This document shows positions 23,845 to 39,900 of a stretch of 64,000 nucleotides of DNA, in pieces. Below the pieces are notes generated by a model, which saw only the letters and a list, made by a program, of their open reading frames with translations, made no database searches and was not told where the DNA came from. Within the stretch, counting starts at the first letter, position 1. Each line of letters begins with the position of its first letter. Position numbers and translations under genes: made by a program. This DNA comes from Gossypium raimondii. Taxonomy: Eukaryota; Streptophyta; Magnoliopsida; Malvales; Malvaceae. The DNA lies in contig NC_068569.1 of NCBI RefSeq assembly GCF_025698545.1, forward strand, positions 15,624,001-15,688,000, in the 5' to 3' direction.

Positions 23845-24072
23845 AAGGTAAACTGCACCACTAGTACTATGGGTTAGTTTTTCGTTTTGGTCATTTAACT
23901 ATAAAAAATTATAATTTGATCACCAAACTATCCAAACATTTTCGTTTAAGTCACTGAACTATTTAATACTACAACTCGACTTGTCACACTTGCAACATAC
24001 CGCATTATTATCGATTATATTTGAGTTGCAGCACACTGGGGAGAGGTCACTTAGCAAACTTTTGACTATATT
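23845..24072. repeat. Single arm of a foldback-type repeat
   Basis: Phrases such as GGTAAACTGCACC, GGTCATTTAACTAT, GATCACCAAACTATC and AAGTCACTGAACTAT are typical of the arm sequence of the foldback elements in this window. No inverted partner was found on the other side of the neighbouring solo LTR, so this is a partial copy. Confidence 0.45.
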
Positions 24073-24076
24073 CTAG

Positions 24077-24676
24077 TGTCACGGGGCTAGATCTTTGGTC
24101 TCGCGATCTGTGCAGCCTTAAGCGATCTTTTCGTCTAAACTCGCCTAAGTCAGTCTTTACTCAAGTGATGATTCCTTTAGAAGTCCTCCAAGACACCAAT
24201 TTGCATAGCGTAAGCGATTTATACCAAAAGAAGCAACAAAAGAACAACAAAAAGAGCGCACACAAAGTGTTTGAGTAAATGCTCTCTATTCTCTTATTCA
24301 CAAAGAATAATGAAACAATGAATGGAGTGAGTACAAATGAGGGAGAGGCTCTCTATTTATAGTTGAGCTCCTCCAAAACCGACGGTTAAGATTACAATAC
24401 ATTGATGGACGAGCTTCATCCTATCCCTTAAATCATGGGATTTACAATATATGTCAAATTAAATCTAATCTTTACAAGATATGATTCTATACCAAAATAG
24501 CCTAAGTTGCCATATCTTTATTATCGGGCCAACCAGGCTTCAATCTGACAGGCTTCCCCAAGATGTTATCAAATCGAGCTAGCCCTGGTGGGCCAAATAA
24601 TCCCCATCTACACAATAGGCCTCAATCGGATGCATTTGGTGCGATGGTCACGGGCTTTGAACTACGGCCCGTGACA
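24077..24676. mobile_element. Solo LTR, about 600 bases
   Basis: Begins TGTCACGGG and ends CCCGTGACA, a perfect inverted pair with the TG...CA form of LTRs. The flanks carry a direct CTAG on both sides (24073-24076, 24677-24680). No internal coding region, primer-binding site or second LTR is present, so it is best read as the solo LTR of an unassigned retrotransposon family. A diverged relative lies at about 21845-22129. Confidence 0.65.
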
Positions 24677-24739
24677 CTAGTTCATGATAATTCTGCTGCT
24701 ACTTCAACTTCATATAGACACAACGTGTTTTGGAACCGA

Positions 24740-25180
24740 TCAAGCCACTAGTTCGGTAGTTATTATTTGAGACTTTGGGGATATTTTGTTAAGGGCATTG
24801 TTGGGCGTAGTATAGTCACTTTGCCTCTTGAAATTTATGCCATTAGGGAGGCGTTAGTTTGGATTGATTCCCTGCATTTGAATAACCTTTTTTTAGAGAT
24901 AGACTTTTTACAAATTTGGAGAGCTTTAACATCTCGTAGTGAGGACCACTTGAAATTTGGATTGTCACTTATAAATTGCCTTTAACTTTGTTCTCATTTT
25001 AATCTGTCTTTTCTTTAGACTCGTTGGTGCTCTAATAAAACAGTCATGCGTTTGCTCGGATAATCTTATTACATGCAAATCATTGTGAGTGGGAGACTAT
25101 TTGTGATTGCATTTCTCATGTTTTAACGCATCTTTCTATTGGACCAATAGAGAATGAAGGATTTAGGGCTGAGTGTATGA
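24740..25180 (+). mobile_element. LINE fragment: RNase H-like (RVT_3) domain
   Basis: Translated words match the RNase H-like domain at the C-terminal end of plant non-LTR retrotransposons: LEIYAIREALVWIDS, then LFLEIDFLQIWRAL, followed in a shifted frame by CYMQ-type tail words near 25070. Frame changes near 24985 and 25060 and stops show it is a broken copy. No other LINE domain is visible, so it is a truncated remnant. Such domains also occur in domesticated host genes, but the damage here argues against function. Confidence 0.6.
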
Positions 25181-25457
25181 GTTTTGTTTGTTGCTCCTTG
25201 CTTTACTTTTTTTTCTTGATTTTAGTTATATATGATTTCCTTTCAAACAATAATATAATATTAATAAAAATAAAATAAAATAATTTATTATCTCACTTAT
25301 CATTCAATAAAAAATGTTAAAATAACTTGAGAACTTGTTCAAATAAATTGATCAAATATGGGTATGGGTATTTGAAATTACTTGATTGATGAGAAAAAAA
25401 AACAGACAAAACAAACAATGAATGCTTGCATTGGGTAATTGAGTCAATTCGTCTCCT

Positions 25458-25466
25458 TATAATAAA
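25458..25466 (+). promoter_or_regulatory. Possible TATA box of the OTC gene
   Basis: TATAATAAA about 84 bases upstream of the ATG at 25542. Position suits a TATA box with a short leader; sequence is not fully canonical. Confidence 0.4.
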
Positions 25467-25541
25467 ACCCTTCTTAATCCCCTTGAGAACCGGTACTTCA
25501 CTTACTTAGCAATTAGCATTTTCGCTTTCTCACTACCAACA

Positions 25542-27649
<2,108 letters not shown>

Positions 27650-28263
27650 TTGCATGGAAGTGCTGCAATTTTAGAAGGCAGGCATGTTATTTCTAGAGCT
27701 CCATTTTCATCTTAGATGCAAAATCGAACTTCTGTGACTTTTTGAGTAACTTTGATGGGTGTAAGGGTTTTAAACTTAACGAATTCTAGTATCTATATCG
27801 GCGATTACAATCCAACTCCAGTATATGTACATTGCTACTGTCAGCGTGTTATCAATAAATTTTGATGCGTATATTTGTTTGATTTAGTAGAATATGGACG
27901 AGGATGCTGCAATTGAAATTCACCCTGCCTTTGAATTGCACGTTTTAAGAGATTTCAGCTCTAGTTTGGTAGATGATTTTTGCGCGAAATGACAATTTCG
28001 AAGCAAGGAATAAGGTAACATAAGGCTTTTGCCTCTTGATAATACTCGGAATAAGGATTTGAGGTCCTTGCAAATAAGTTTTCTACAGAAATTACCCGAT
28101 GATGACTCAACATTGCATATATGTTGATGCTTCTGCGGATAAGGAGTCGTGTGATCAAATCAATTGAGCCCCAAAATGCAACTAAGGCTGCCCTTTTCGT
28201 TCGGAAAAACAAAAGCCACGGTGATGTCTGTGAAAATGAATAGTTATTTTGTTATGGAGACAT

Positions 28264-30565
28264 TCAGTTCCGAATATCAGGAAGTGAGAGGCCCTTCCTC
28301 TGCATCTGCTTGTACATCCATTGCCAATTCTCAGGGGTTACCTCACCCCCAAGTGAACGAATAACTGATCCACCACTACATGACCCCACTTTGCAACATT
28401 CCTCAAGAGATAATCCCTTCACCAATCCATATAAGAAACCACTAGCGAATAGGTCTCCAGCTCCTGTGGCATCAACTGCTTTTGCCTCCCCTATTGCCGG
28501 AACTTGGACAATCTGTCATACAACGAAATCAACCAAGGCTTCCATGAAAATGGGCACAATTTGGCCATATCCAAGTTCAGAATGGTAACTAGGTCAAAAG
28601 GCATATCCCTAAATGGAGGAATTGCTAAGTTGAAATTGACCAACCTCTTTCCCAAGTTTCGCAATGCATCCATTGGACCCTAATGTAACCACAGCCCACC
28701 TGCAATATTTGGACAGATATTCAACTGCAGCTTCGGGATGTGCATTCCCTTCACCCCTAAAGAAGTAAAACAGAGAACTTAGTATCAGCAGCTAACACAT
28801 GTAGTTACTGCAGCAATTTCCGAAATTCTGAATGAACATTAAAGGACTCCTTTCATTATTAGAAAAACAATTGACAGCCACCTTAGCAATTCTGTTGCCT
28901 CATCCTCATTGGCAAAGCAGAGATCAATATCCCCTGACTCCAGTAACTGTTGAAGAGGTACTCTAAAATTCCGCACCATCTGACGAAAGTCACACACTTT
29001 ATAATGGAGAATTGTGAATTGAAGAACAGTTAGATGCCATTCAGAGATGAAATACCAGCACTCCATTAAGTAGAATAGCAACCGTAAATCTAAATAATTT
29101 ATTGTCACTTTCAAAATATGCAAGTAAACCACTTGTCTTACATGTTAAACATTAGATTCAACCTTCAGCAAAACATGAACCCGTAACAATTACCTCAAAA
29201 CTTGCCAAATCCAACGAAACAGAGACACCCTGTTGTTTGGCAATTCTTATAGCTGCTTGAATAACTTCCAAATTGAATGCCCCAAATCTCATCACCAGCC
29301 ACTGCAACGATAGATACATCATTAAGCTGAATGCTCCTCAATCAAAACAGCTCCAAAGAGCTGAATGATATATAATCTGTTCAAAAGTACCAATTCTACC
29401 CATCTACATTCTTATGCCATTGGCAAACCATGATCAAAAGAGTATGATAATCAGGGCTCCTCTGTTATAAATAATGGGGGGGGGGGGAATCCACAAACAT
29501 CTAATGCAGATTTGTTGTTTCAATTCTATAAAATAGGACTCACCTTGGAACCACTAAAATCCCCTTTGGTCAGTTCATCCCCCTGAAAAGAAAAGTGGAA
29601 AAGAAAAATTGATTGTAAATTTGCATTCAGTAAGCTGCACACAAAAATCCTTAAAATCAAGAAAGAAAACTAATTATGAAAAAAAGGGGGACCGTGACGT
29701 TCACCTGAACTTTTACAGCGGTTGCTAGGCAAGGTCGCATTGTACGATTGCCAAATGCATCAACTAGGCATACACACTGGACCATGACAGTTGCCAGGAA
29801 AGTTTTAGCACTTACCATTTAAAGTACAATTCAATTTCATAGAAACTGTATTCATGAAGGTTACCTGAGCTGTAGGCCCTTTCTTCTTTCTCAACCTTGA
29901 AACATTAACCCCACTAGTGTTCATGTTACATGCAAACAATTGACCTTGTTCATCATCCCCATAGGCCCCAATCATACCACAGTTAACCCCAAAGCCTGAG
30001 CTAAGCCCTCGAATAGTATTTGCAACACTTCCCCCAGCCATAGTTTTCATAGGAGATGAATCATCAGCTGAAGCAAGGACGTGCCTTTTCAACTCGCTTA
30101 ATATATGCTCAAGCTCCTCCATCGCCACCTACATAATGATAGTCTTCAATAACAACAGAACCTCATTCCAACTATATCTATGATTTGTTCTCATATCAAC
30201 CAAAAAAAAAAGAAATCCAAAAAACTTGGAATGAAAAACAAAGATAAAAAAGAATTGATAGAAAAAGCCCGTCACATTGGGACTCGAAATGTTCAGAAGA
30301 ATATGAGTAGTTCCAAGCAAACAAATCTTGAGAAAAAATTAACGATTAAGGATTTATTAAAAAGTATAGTTAAAGGGGTTAAAAAAAGAAAGGAAAATAC
30401 CGGAATAGAGCCACCACGTTCACCGGGAATTTGATCGAACAAGGACCCGTCGACACGAGCCACGTGATCGATGAGGGCAGCTGGTTGGAGTCCCAGTATG
30501 AGAGGAACCTTAGGGTCAAGCTGAACCCTAGCCTCCCCATTCTTTAACAATGTTTCTGCTCCCAT
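28264..30565 (-). CDS. PfkB-family carbohydrate/nucleoside kinase
   Basis: Ribokinase-like (PfkB) kinase; substrate cannot be read from sequence (sugar or nucleoside). Eight exons on the minus strand: 30565-30401, 30128-29865, 29776-29705, 29582-29544, 29301-29194, 28979-28882, 28756-28645, 28512-28264; all phases close, 368 residues. Visible: N-terminal LGLQPAALIDHVARVD, GGSVAN (87-92) of PfkB signature 1, IGAYGDDEQG, ELLR, and signature 2 DATGAGDLFASGF with catalytic-base Asp306. No transit or signal peptide is evident, so a cytosolic location is likely. Close full-length relatives exist in plants as uncharacterised PfkB kinases (from memory). A 12-base poly-G run lies in an intron near 29477-29488. 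Confidence 0.93.
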
Positions 30566-30622
30566 AACTTTAGGTAGTGTCTGCCTCGAAGACTCCCTAT
30601 GAAATTGCAAAGAACATATGGT

Positions 30623-30630
30623 ATTATATA
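30623..30630 (-). promoter_or_regulatory. Possible TATA box of the PfkB kinase gene
   Basis: TATATAAT on the minus strand about 60 bases upstream of the ATG at 30565. A close but acceptable distance for a short leader. Confidence 0.4.
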
Positions 30631-30699
30631 GGCAGGGGGCGGAACATGCGTACCCCGCACTGCAAGCAGATGTTGAAGGTCCACGATATGGCACTCTTC

Positions 30700-32780
30700 T
30701 GCTCCCACTTTCGGCCTATTCAATTCCCTTCATTTCTCTCCATAAAAAAATAACCACTTTATTTCTATTTATTTATAAAAAAAAAAAAAGAAAGCCTTTT
30801 GGCCCCAACAACGGTGTGGATTCTGAATTATGATTCTGACAGCTAAGTTTATTTGGGGTTTGTCGGTTAGTACTAATGAATAATGATATTCTGGCTTGTC
30901 TTCACCTTGTATTCTAACTTGTAAAAAGGTGTCGATTCCAATAATTTCCAATTTGAGTGAGATTCTATAACTTGTGTTTTGGTTCCAAAGGGAGTCTTTA
31001 TGACTTTGGGAACATCAATTACGGTAGTGCATTTTCATAGAAACTCATGCACATGCATATTCCCGACCCTTTCTTAAAACAACAAGGACTTAGTTAATGA
31101 CATCACAAGCTTTTTAATTAGCAGAGAAACGTTCTTGTTTATTTGCCAAGACTGGATCAATGGAAGAGATCAAAAGGTGCAGAGAGCCTTGAAATTTGTT
31201 AGTGGATGGTGGGGCATTGTCGTAGCCCTTGCCCTTCCTTAAAATTATACTTAATTATCATGATTTCAGAAAAAAAGGGGAAAAAATGCAATGGACAGAA
31301 ACAAAAGGTAGAGGCTAAAGACTGAAAGATAAGACAATAATGGCCGTATACTTCCATTGCAGGCTTCAGATATCCATGAAACGAATAAAATTACACACCC
31401 CAGCACCAGCCGAAAGATAATAACCATTTCAAATATAAATATTCCCACTTATATTTTTAAATTTAATTAATTATAATGATAATGTTTTTTTCTAATATTG
31501 AATGAGCCATGACCTATTTACCATGTTAAGCTTGCTTGAATGGTTTTGTCTGATTTCCGTCCGGGGGCTGCTTTGGTTAATCATTGGCTTCCCTATGCAT
31601 CTCCCTAGTGCTGTAGATTTCCAAAAACTTAATATAATATAAAATACACACCCACTACCTGACCAGCGGTTAAGCTTCACCCTCTTCACTGACATCCTAA
31701 TGCATAATTACAAACCATTCGTACAACCCAATAAAGAAAGAAAACAGCACTTAACACCAAAATGTTAGAAAAGGAGAAATAGATGACAAGAGCACCAAAG
31801 TGCAAATAAATTAGCAACCCTTCTTTAATGGTGGCCAATCAGAAGCCAGCCGAAATTACGGGGACGGGAGGTTGTGTCATTGGCTTATTTAGATTCTCGG
31901 ATCAATCAATGTTTTTCATTAATTATTGCAAAAAGAGATGGGATCTTTGGCATTAATAAACACAGAAATACATTAAAATTTTCTTAAGAAATTTCGCACA
32001 TGGGTTAGGTTCCAACAAAGATGTTGTAGGAGCTACGGCTCACAAGCTTGATTGGTTTTTGCTCCAAATATTCAAAGTTAAAACTGACAATGGTTGGGTT
32101 CAAAGAAATAAGTAGTTTTTTTTAATTTTGCCCATGAGGCCCAAAAAAGCATAGTCGTGCAGTTGCCTTAGAGTTTGCTCATAAAATATATTACAGCACC
32201 CAATTGCTCAGTAATGCAACTTGCCCACAGATTTAGGTATTTGCAATACTCATATAAGGCCAAGAGTGACTTTAATAATTACAAAGCCACAACCATCGAG
32301 ATTTCAAGCATCTTAGGTACAAGGAGCATTAGCCATCCAAATTACTCTCTCTCTCTCTCTCTCTCTCTTTTCTTTTTGTTTTGGTTATGAATTGAAATGA
32401 ATCACTAACCATACGAAGAATAGGGCTTTACATTTATACTATATATAAAAGTACCAACAAGTGCTTCATCCTCACCAGTACAACCATGTAAAACAGCACT
32501 ATGACCTACTCGTTTCACTGTTTCAACCATAGCCTATGAATAGCAGGAACTTTTATCAACTTAATTCACATAATATTTATGGTCAATGCCATTCGACTTA
32601 CCAACAGTAACATTGTCCCCGATGAAAGTTGGTACTACTTTCCACCATGAATGCTGTTGACATCTCCTTTTTCCAAGATAAAATGGGGATGGTCATGAGC
32701 AAAGATGGGCCATCAAACTTTTAGAACAAAAGGATCTGAATGAAGGGAAAAAAACGGAGATACTTATCCACCAATCTTCA
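30700..32780. other. Spacer without recognised gene
   Basis: No domain-bearing frame was recognised on either strand. A (CT)n run of about 24 bases lies at 32345-32368. Confidence 0.45.
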
Positions 32781-32784
32781 AAGC

Positions 32785-33005
32785 TTGAAAAGCCTTCACG
32801 TCTTGGTCTGTATATAATTGAATCCGGAAGCACCCCACACTGCCTGAGCAAAGGGACAAAAGAATAAGGTGTGTTCCACGGTCTCGACTTCCTCTCCGCA
32901 TCTTAGACAACATGAATTTCCATGTCGAAAAAGAAAACATAAGTTTTCCTTAGTTGCTAGAGCATTATGACAAGCTCTCCATAGAAAATGTTTTGCTTAC
33001 CATCC
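32785..33005 (-). mobile_element. LINE fragment: zf-RVT domain
   Basis: The minus strand encodes words of the zinc-binding domain that follows reverse transcriptase in plant LINEs: LWRACHNALATKENL, then CLRCGEEVETVEHTLFFCPF and AQAVWGAS. The Cys-x2-Cys and His/Cys spacing is preserved but no reverse transcriptase is found beside it, so it is a short remnant. A frame change separates the first block from the second near 32925. Confidence 0.65.
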
Positions 33006-33797
33006 TTTCTTGAAATATTTTAGTTAGAATGAAAAAATTTTACCATCAAATGAAAACTTTAAATTGTACACATCCATATCAAATAAATTAATCCATAATA
33101 ACACCTCCAAAAATTTTATAATTCAATTTCATCTCTTATAAAAATTTTAATTTTATCATTGATAGTATATTGACAGTAAAAATATATTCATATATGAAAT
33201 GAAACTTGATCAAGTTATTAATATAAGAAAATTAACGAGCTTAACCTCAAATGTTTACTTAGCAAAAAAGTAAAATTATATTTGAACCAATAAAAGGATG
33301 CAACAGTACTTTTATTAATCACCAATTTTTTTTAAACTGAATAATTTGACACTAGTGTACATAATAACTAAAACTAAAATAGCCCTATCCCTAAGCAGGC
33401 AAGGCTCAGCAATGCTATAACAAACCATAGACTTGAAGTTGGTTGGCTCTACATGAACATGATCATGTTTGTCATTAGGGCTCCCAACAATGACGAGCCT
33501 AGCAAACAACAACAAATTGATAAATAGTGGGGTGACTAAATGAAAATGGGTTACCTGTCAGATGAGAAGCAAATAAAAGGAATTTCAGTATAACACAAAG
33601 TGGAAAGATCATTTGCTTTCTGGTAAAATAATTGATTGGGGTTTCGAGAATTCATTTTCAATAATCTTCATCCCAATCTCTTTTTGTCTTCCTTAGTTTC
33701 CGTTTTTAAGCTTGACATTGCTAACAAACAACAAGGTTAAAAAGAAATACTATAGTCTTCTGAAATATTATAGAATGAAGAGTGCATATGTGTATAC
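33006..33797. other. AT-rich spacer left of the copia element
   Basis: No gene recognised. The sequence at 33798-33802 (GACAG) is the target duplication of the copia element; its partner is at 43695-43699. Confidence 0.45.
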
Positions 33798-34457
33798 GAC
33801 AGTGTAAGATTCAAATGAAGAAAATGGAATAAAAAATAATAAAAATGCAGTTGCAGCAATACAAGAAAGAGTTTAAAGCTTTAACAGAGAAGAAACTGCA
33901 GAGAATAGTTTTTATTTGTATATATGTATTTAAGTTATTCAGTATTCAGCCCTTTAAATAGCTGAGTTACAATGTAGGTTGTTTCTAAAAATATCAATTC
34001 TGAGAATCAGAATATGCTCTAACTGTGAAACAAATTTATTGGATTTCAAATAAACAAGAAATCAAACTAACGTTCCTTAAGCAAATAACTAACACTCCTC
34101 CTTGGTTAAGGAACTGCAAACTCCAATTCTCTGCCTTAGATACTCGAACATGTTGGCTGGAAGCGACTTTGTAAATAAGTCTGCTAGTTGTTCTTCAGAC
34201 TTGCAGTAAACCAAAGTAACTTCACCATTCTGTTGTACTTCCCTCAAGAAGTAAAGTTTGATGTTGAAATGCTTGGTCTTCCCATGGAACACTAGATTGT
34301 TTGAGATTGCAATAGCTGCTTGATTGTCAACAAAAATCTCAGTATCGTTTTTCTGCTCCATATGCAAGTCACACATTATCTTTTTCAGCCATAACACTTG
34401 ATTTGCTGCTGCAGTTGCTGCAATGAACTCTGCTTCTGCAGTGGATTGAGCTACAAT

Positions 34458-36999
34458 TGTAACACCCCTTACCCGAGACCGTCGCCGGAATCGAGTACGA
34501 GATGTTATCCAATTTAACTTACCGATTCGGAGCATAAAAATTTGCCTTTAAAATTAAATTCACTGTTCACAACAAAACTGTCTACCTGCGTGACTTTCAC
34601 TAATTTAATTGTAACTCGAGTTACAGAACTCAAAATTTAAATCCGTAAATTTTCCCTGAAACTAGACTCATATTACTACTTACCATAAAATTTTCAGAAT
34701 TTTTGACTTGGCCAATTAGTACAGTTTATTCATTAAAGTATCCCCTGTTTCACAGCTCGACAGATCTGACCTCTCAGCACTAAAAATCAATTATCTCTTT
34801 GTACAGAATACATATAAGGTTATCGTTTGTTTCTTTTGAAAATAGACTCACTAAGAAATCTACACATATAAATTATGACCCATAATTCTTTCTGTACAAT
34901 TTATAATGATTTTCTAAAGTCAGAACAGGGGACTTCAAAAACCATTCTGACCCTGTCTCACTAAAATTCAAATATCTCAAAATACAGAATTCCTTTTCCT
35001 ACATCGTTTCTTTCATATAAAAATAGACTTGATAAGCTTTAATTCCATATATAATTCACTCTCTAATTCCATTTCTACTATTTATGGTGAATTTTACATT
35101 CACGTCACTGCTGCTGTCAAAGAAACTGCTTCTTTGAATTAGTTACCATTTACACATACATAATACCAAAACATAATCTTTACTAACCATTTCAATAGCT
35201 AATCTTAGCCATATCATTTGAACATGCTCAAAATGATTAAGACTCTATACATGCCATAGTTCAAACATTTTGAAAAGCACATAATACCGAGATGGCTATG
35301 ATAGTGTGATACTGAGCTCCGACGGTCCACTATTCGATCAAGTTCAAATCACTATAAAACAAAGGAAAGAAAGAGATGTGTAAGCTATAAATAGCTTAGT
35401 AAGTTACATGTAAACAATAATTACTCATTTAATAATTAACACTTTTAACATATAACTAATCAAAACATTTCTTAGCAATTTCAATCACTTACACATGCAC
35501 AATCTTACCAATTCACTTGCATATACATTTTCACACTTAACATTTCATATTCACTTTAATTCATTATTAATCCCGTTGAGCAGTTGGAATATACACGGAT
35601 ACGTAGAGATTTAGCACATAAGTGCCACATCGATATGTAGCCGGCTACCATCGATATGTAGCCGGTTACTACCGAAATGTAGCCGGCTACCATCGATCAA
35701 TAACACTGGAATGTCCACGGGCTGCTCACACAAGCCGTCAGTGTCTGCAACACATGCTAGATCACCCAAGACCGGGACTCATCAGTAACAACATGTAACA
35801 TCAGTAACATCGGTCTCTAGTGACATGTCACTTGTATCCAATTCTATTCATAAGTTCAACCGAATTTACACTTAACACTTTATTACTTGAATAATTCATG
35901 AACAATTTTCCTTCCACATTCAATATTAATTCAAATATCAAATATAATTCACAATTTATACAAATATAACTATTATTTACATATAACTTACCTCGGATGC
36001 AAAACGACTATTTTTGTAATTTAGTCGATAACTTTCTCTTTTCCCGATCACTTCCACTATTTCTTCTTTCTTGATCTATATTAACACAATTTAATACATT
36101 TTATCAACATTTCATTCAAATACAATTCATACACAACATTTTGGCAAATTTACATTTTTCCCAAACTTTTCAAAATTCCACTTTTGTCCCTAAGCTCGTA
36201 AAAATAAAATTCACTAAATTTTTAAATTTCAAACTTCACTAAATCATATTTCATGCTCATAACAGCCCTCAATTTCACAAAATCACAACTTTATGCACAC
36301 TTTACCATCTTTCACAATTTAGCCGTTTTTCAACATTTTCATCAAAATTCATCTAGTAAAACTTGTAATTAACACTTCAAACATTCATTATCTAACATCA
36401 CTAATCAATTTACAATTATATCATGAATGGGTCAATTTTAAACTTTAATTTCATTTAAATTAAATGGTAGAAACATGAAATTCAAGCTTCAATAAGCATA
36501 AAAATACGAAAATAATCAAAAGCGGGCAAGAAATCACTTACAATTGAGCTTAGGAAGTTCAAGAACCCTAGCTATGGTGACATGAATTTTTTGGCAGCAA
36601 ACGTCTGATTTTAAGAAGATGAACACTTGTTTTCATCTTTATTTTGTCTTTATTCAATTTGGACAAAATGCCCTTGACCCATTACTTAGATATTTTTCTA
36701 GAAATACCCTTTTGTGTCCATAACACTAATTCATGGTCTAATTGCCACATAAACACTTCCAATTTCATGCAATAATTCAATTAAGTCATTTAATCACTAA
36801 TTAGACACACTTTGCATTTTCTCAATTTAGTCCTAAAAATTCAATTAAGCACTAAAGCATTAAAATTTTCTATCCATATTTTCACACAATATTTCAATCA
36901 ATCAGTAACTAATAAAAATTTATAAAATTAAACTATTTCACTTCGGATTTGTGGTTACGAAACTACTATTCCGATTAGGCCCTATTTCGGGCTATCACA
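34458..36999 (-). mobile_element. Solo LTR A (2.54 kb) inside the copia RNase H region
   Basis: Starts TGTAACACCCC and ends GGGCTATCACA, flanked by a perfect 5-base target duplication ACAAT (34453-34457 and 37000-37004). No internal domain and no second LTR, so it is a solo LTR, probably of a Ty3/gypsy family with large LTRs (family inferred from memory). The read-through end GGGTGTTACA is at the left, so polarity is taken as minus. Contains three 21-base tandem units with TATGTAGCCGGCTACC at 35630-35697. Related to solo LTR B (shared GAGACCGT, ATTCGGAGCATAAAAATTT and GAAACTAGACTCATAT blocks). Confidence 0.85.
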
Positions 37000-39900
37000 A
37001 CAATCTCTTGTTTTTTTGAAGACCATGAGAAAATTCCAGAACCTAGGCTGAAACAATATCCTGACGTACTTTTCATATCATCAAAAGATCCAGCCCAGTC
37101 ACTATCCGAGAACCCATACAACTTGAAGTTTTGGCACATCTCAAACTTGACACCGTAATCAACAGTACCTTTGATATACCTCAATATTCTTTTTGCTGCT
37201 CTCAAATGCATTTCACTAGCACAATGCATAAAACGAGATAAAATACTTACAGCAAACATGATGTCAGGCCTTGTTGCAGTGAGATACATTAGACATCCAA
37301 TCAAGCTTCTATAGTATCCTTCATCAACTTTATCGCTCCATCTTCTTTCATCAGCTTCTCCTTTTGATTCATTGGTGTGCTCATGGCTTTACATTCATCC
37401 ATCTGAAATTTCTTCAAAATTTCTTTTGCATATTTTTCCTGACATATCAGCACCTTGTTCTTACATTGCTTGATCTCCATTCCAAGGAAAAAAGTCATAA
37501 GACCAAGATCTGTCATTTCAAACACTTGCATCATTTCTTGTTTAAATTTCTCAACCAGCCTTGTATTATTTCCTGTCACCAAAAGATCATCAACATATAG
37601 TGACACAATGAGAGTATCTACTTCTTTATGTTTCACATAAAGAGTGGATTCTGAGAAGCTTTTAACAAAGCCAAGACTTAACAAATGAGCATCGATCTTG
37701 CTGTACCAAACTCTTGGAGCTTGTTTTAGGCCATAGAGAGCCTTTTTGAGCAGGTAAACTTTTTCTTCTTCGCCTTGCTTCACAAATCCCTCAGGTTGCT
37801 CCACGTATATTTCTTCTTGTAATTCGTCATTCAAAAACGCTGATTTGACATCTAATTGGAACATTTTCCAGCCTTTTTGTGCCGATATTGCAAGCAACAA
37901 TTTGATCGTATCTAATCTTGCAACAGGAGCAAACGTATCAGAATAATCAACACCATAAATTTGAGCATACCCTTTAACGGCGAGCCTTGCTTTGTATTTG
38001 TTGACGGAGCTGTCGGCATTAAGCTTTGTTCGGAACACCCATTTGACTCCAATAACTTTTCTCCCTTCAGGCTTTTCTACCAGCTCCCATGTCTCATTTT
38101 TGTTAATCATTGTCATCTCTTCCTCCATTGCTTTCCTCCATTTTGGATCTTTTAATGCATTATCATGGCTGGCTGGTTCGCAAACTGCCACATTGCATCT
38201 TTGATAGATATCTGAAAGTAGCCTTTTACCTCTAACTGGAGGATCATCTTCTAACTCATTCATCCATTCGTCGGTTGTTTCGAAAGCACATTTCGGTTCT
38301 TGAGACATCTCTTTTTTCTGTGAAATCATCCAATCCATCAGCTCGTCCTCGTTGAAATGTACATCTCGGCTAATTGTCAATTTTCCGGTTTGAGGATGAT
38401 AAACCTTGTAGGCTTTTGAAACTGAACTATATCCCACGAAGATGCCAGGAATTGTCTTCTTATCAAGTTTGTCACGTTTAACCTTTGGAACATGAACAAA
38501 ACATATGCAGCCAAATACTTTAAGAAAGCTAAGTGAAGGTTTATAACCGTACCAAGCTTCGAATGGAGTCTTGTCTTCCAAAGCTTTGGTTGGAAGTCGG
38601 TTCTGTAAAAAAACTACCGTGTTGGCTGCCTCTGCCCAAAATGTCTTTGGCAACTCCTTTTCATGCAACATACATCTAGCCATCTCCATTACGGACCTGT
38701 TCCTTCTCTCGCTGACCCCATTTTGTTCCGGAGTGTATGAAGCAGTAAGCTGATGTTTAATGCCAGCTTCTTCGCAAAATAAATTGAATTCTGCCGAAGT
38801 ATACTCCTTCCCGTTATCGGATCTCAACACCTGAATTTTGCAGCCACTTTGATTTTCTACCATTTTCTTGAACTTCCAAAACACACTAGCCACTTCTGAT
38901 TTGAATTTCAAGAAAAAAATCCAGCACATTCTTGTAAAATCATCAATGAAAATAATACAATAAATGCTACCTTGTAAAGATGGTCTTCTTTGTGGTCTGG
39001 CAACATCAGTATGAATTAGTTGCAACTTTTGAGAACCTCTCCAAGTTGATTTCGGAAACGGCAGCCTATTTTGTTTACCGAATTGACAGGCGGCACAATT
39101 TGGAAGATGATCATCAAGTTCTGGCATTCCTTTTATCATGTCTTTCTTCTTTATTTTCAGCATTCTTTGAAGATGACAGTGACCAAGCCTTTTGTGCCAA
39201 ATTTCCGTAGTGCAAACTTTGTTGACGTAGGCTATTTGCTCCTCCTCCGTTGGATCAAATGAGAAACTTTTACCCCTCATTTTAACCCGTAAAATCTCTT
39301 TTCCAGAAACATCATAAATGCAGCAGTAGGAATTTTCAAAGGATACTTTAAATCCTTTTTCTATAAGCTGGCCAACACTCAACAAATTTTTATCAATTTC
39401 AGGAACATAAAGTACATCTGAGATTATTTTTGTACCTGAACTTGTTGTAAATGCCACGGTTCCCGACCCTTTTGCGAAAATATAGCCACCATTTCCAATT
39501 CTGACCTTCATGACTCTCGGCTTCAAATCCTTGAAGAGAGTTTTGTCCGGAGTCATATGGTTTGTACAACCACTGTCAATCAACCAGCTTTCTGAAGAAC
39601 TTTTAGTTGAAAAACATGCTGCGACAAATATCTGATCTTCCTCGTCTTGATCAGCCACATGGACTTCTTCAAGCTTCAACTTATTGCTTCTGCAAACCAC
39701 GGCTTCATGTCCAAGTTGATTGCATTTGGTACATTTAGCATCTGGTCTCCACCAACATCTGAACGGTGGATGGCCTTTCTTTTCGCAGTGCTAACAAGGC
39801 GGATAGCCTTTCTTTGATTTTCTACCCTTACCTCGAGTGTGAGTGTTCGAAGAATTTGCTGCAGATGTTACTTGTGTTTTTCTCTCAGTATTCTTCTTAT

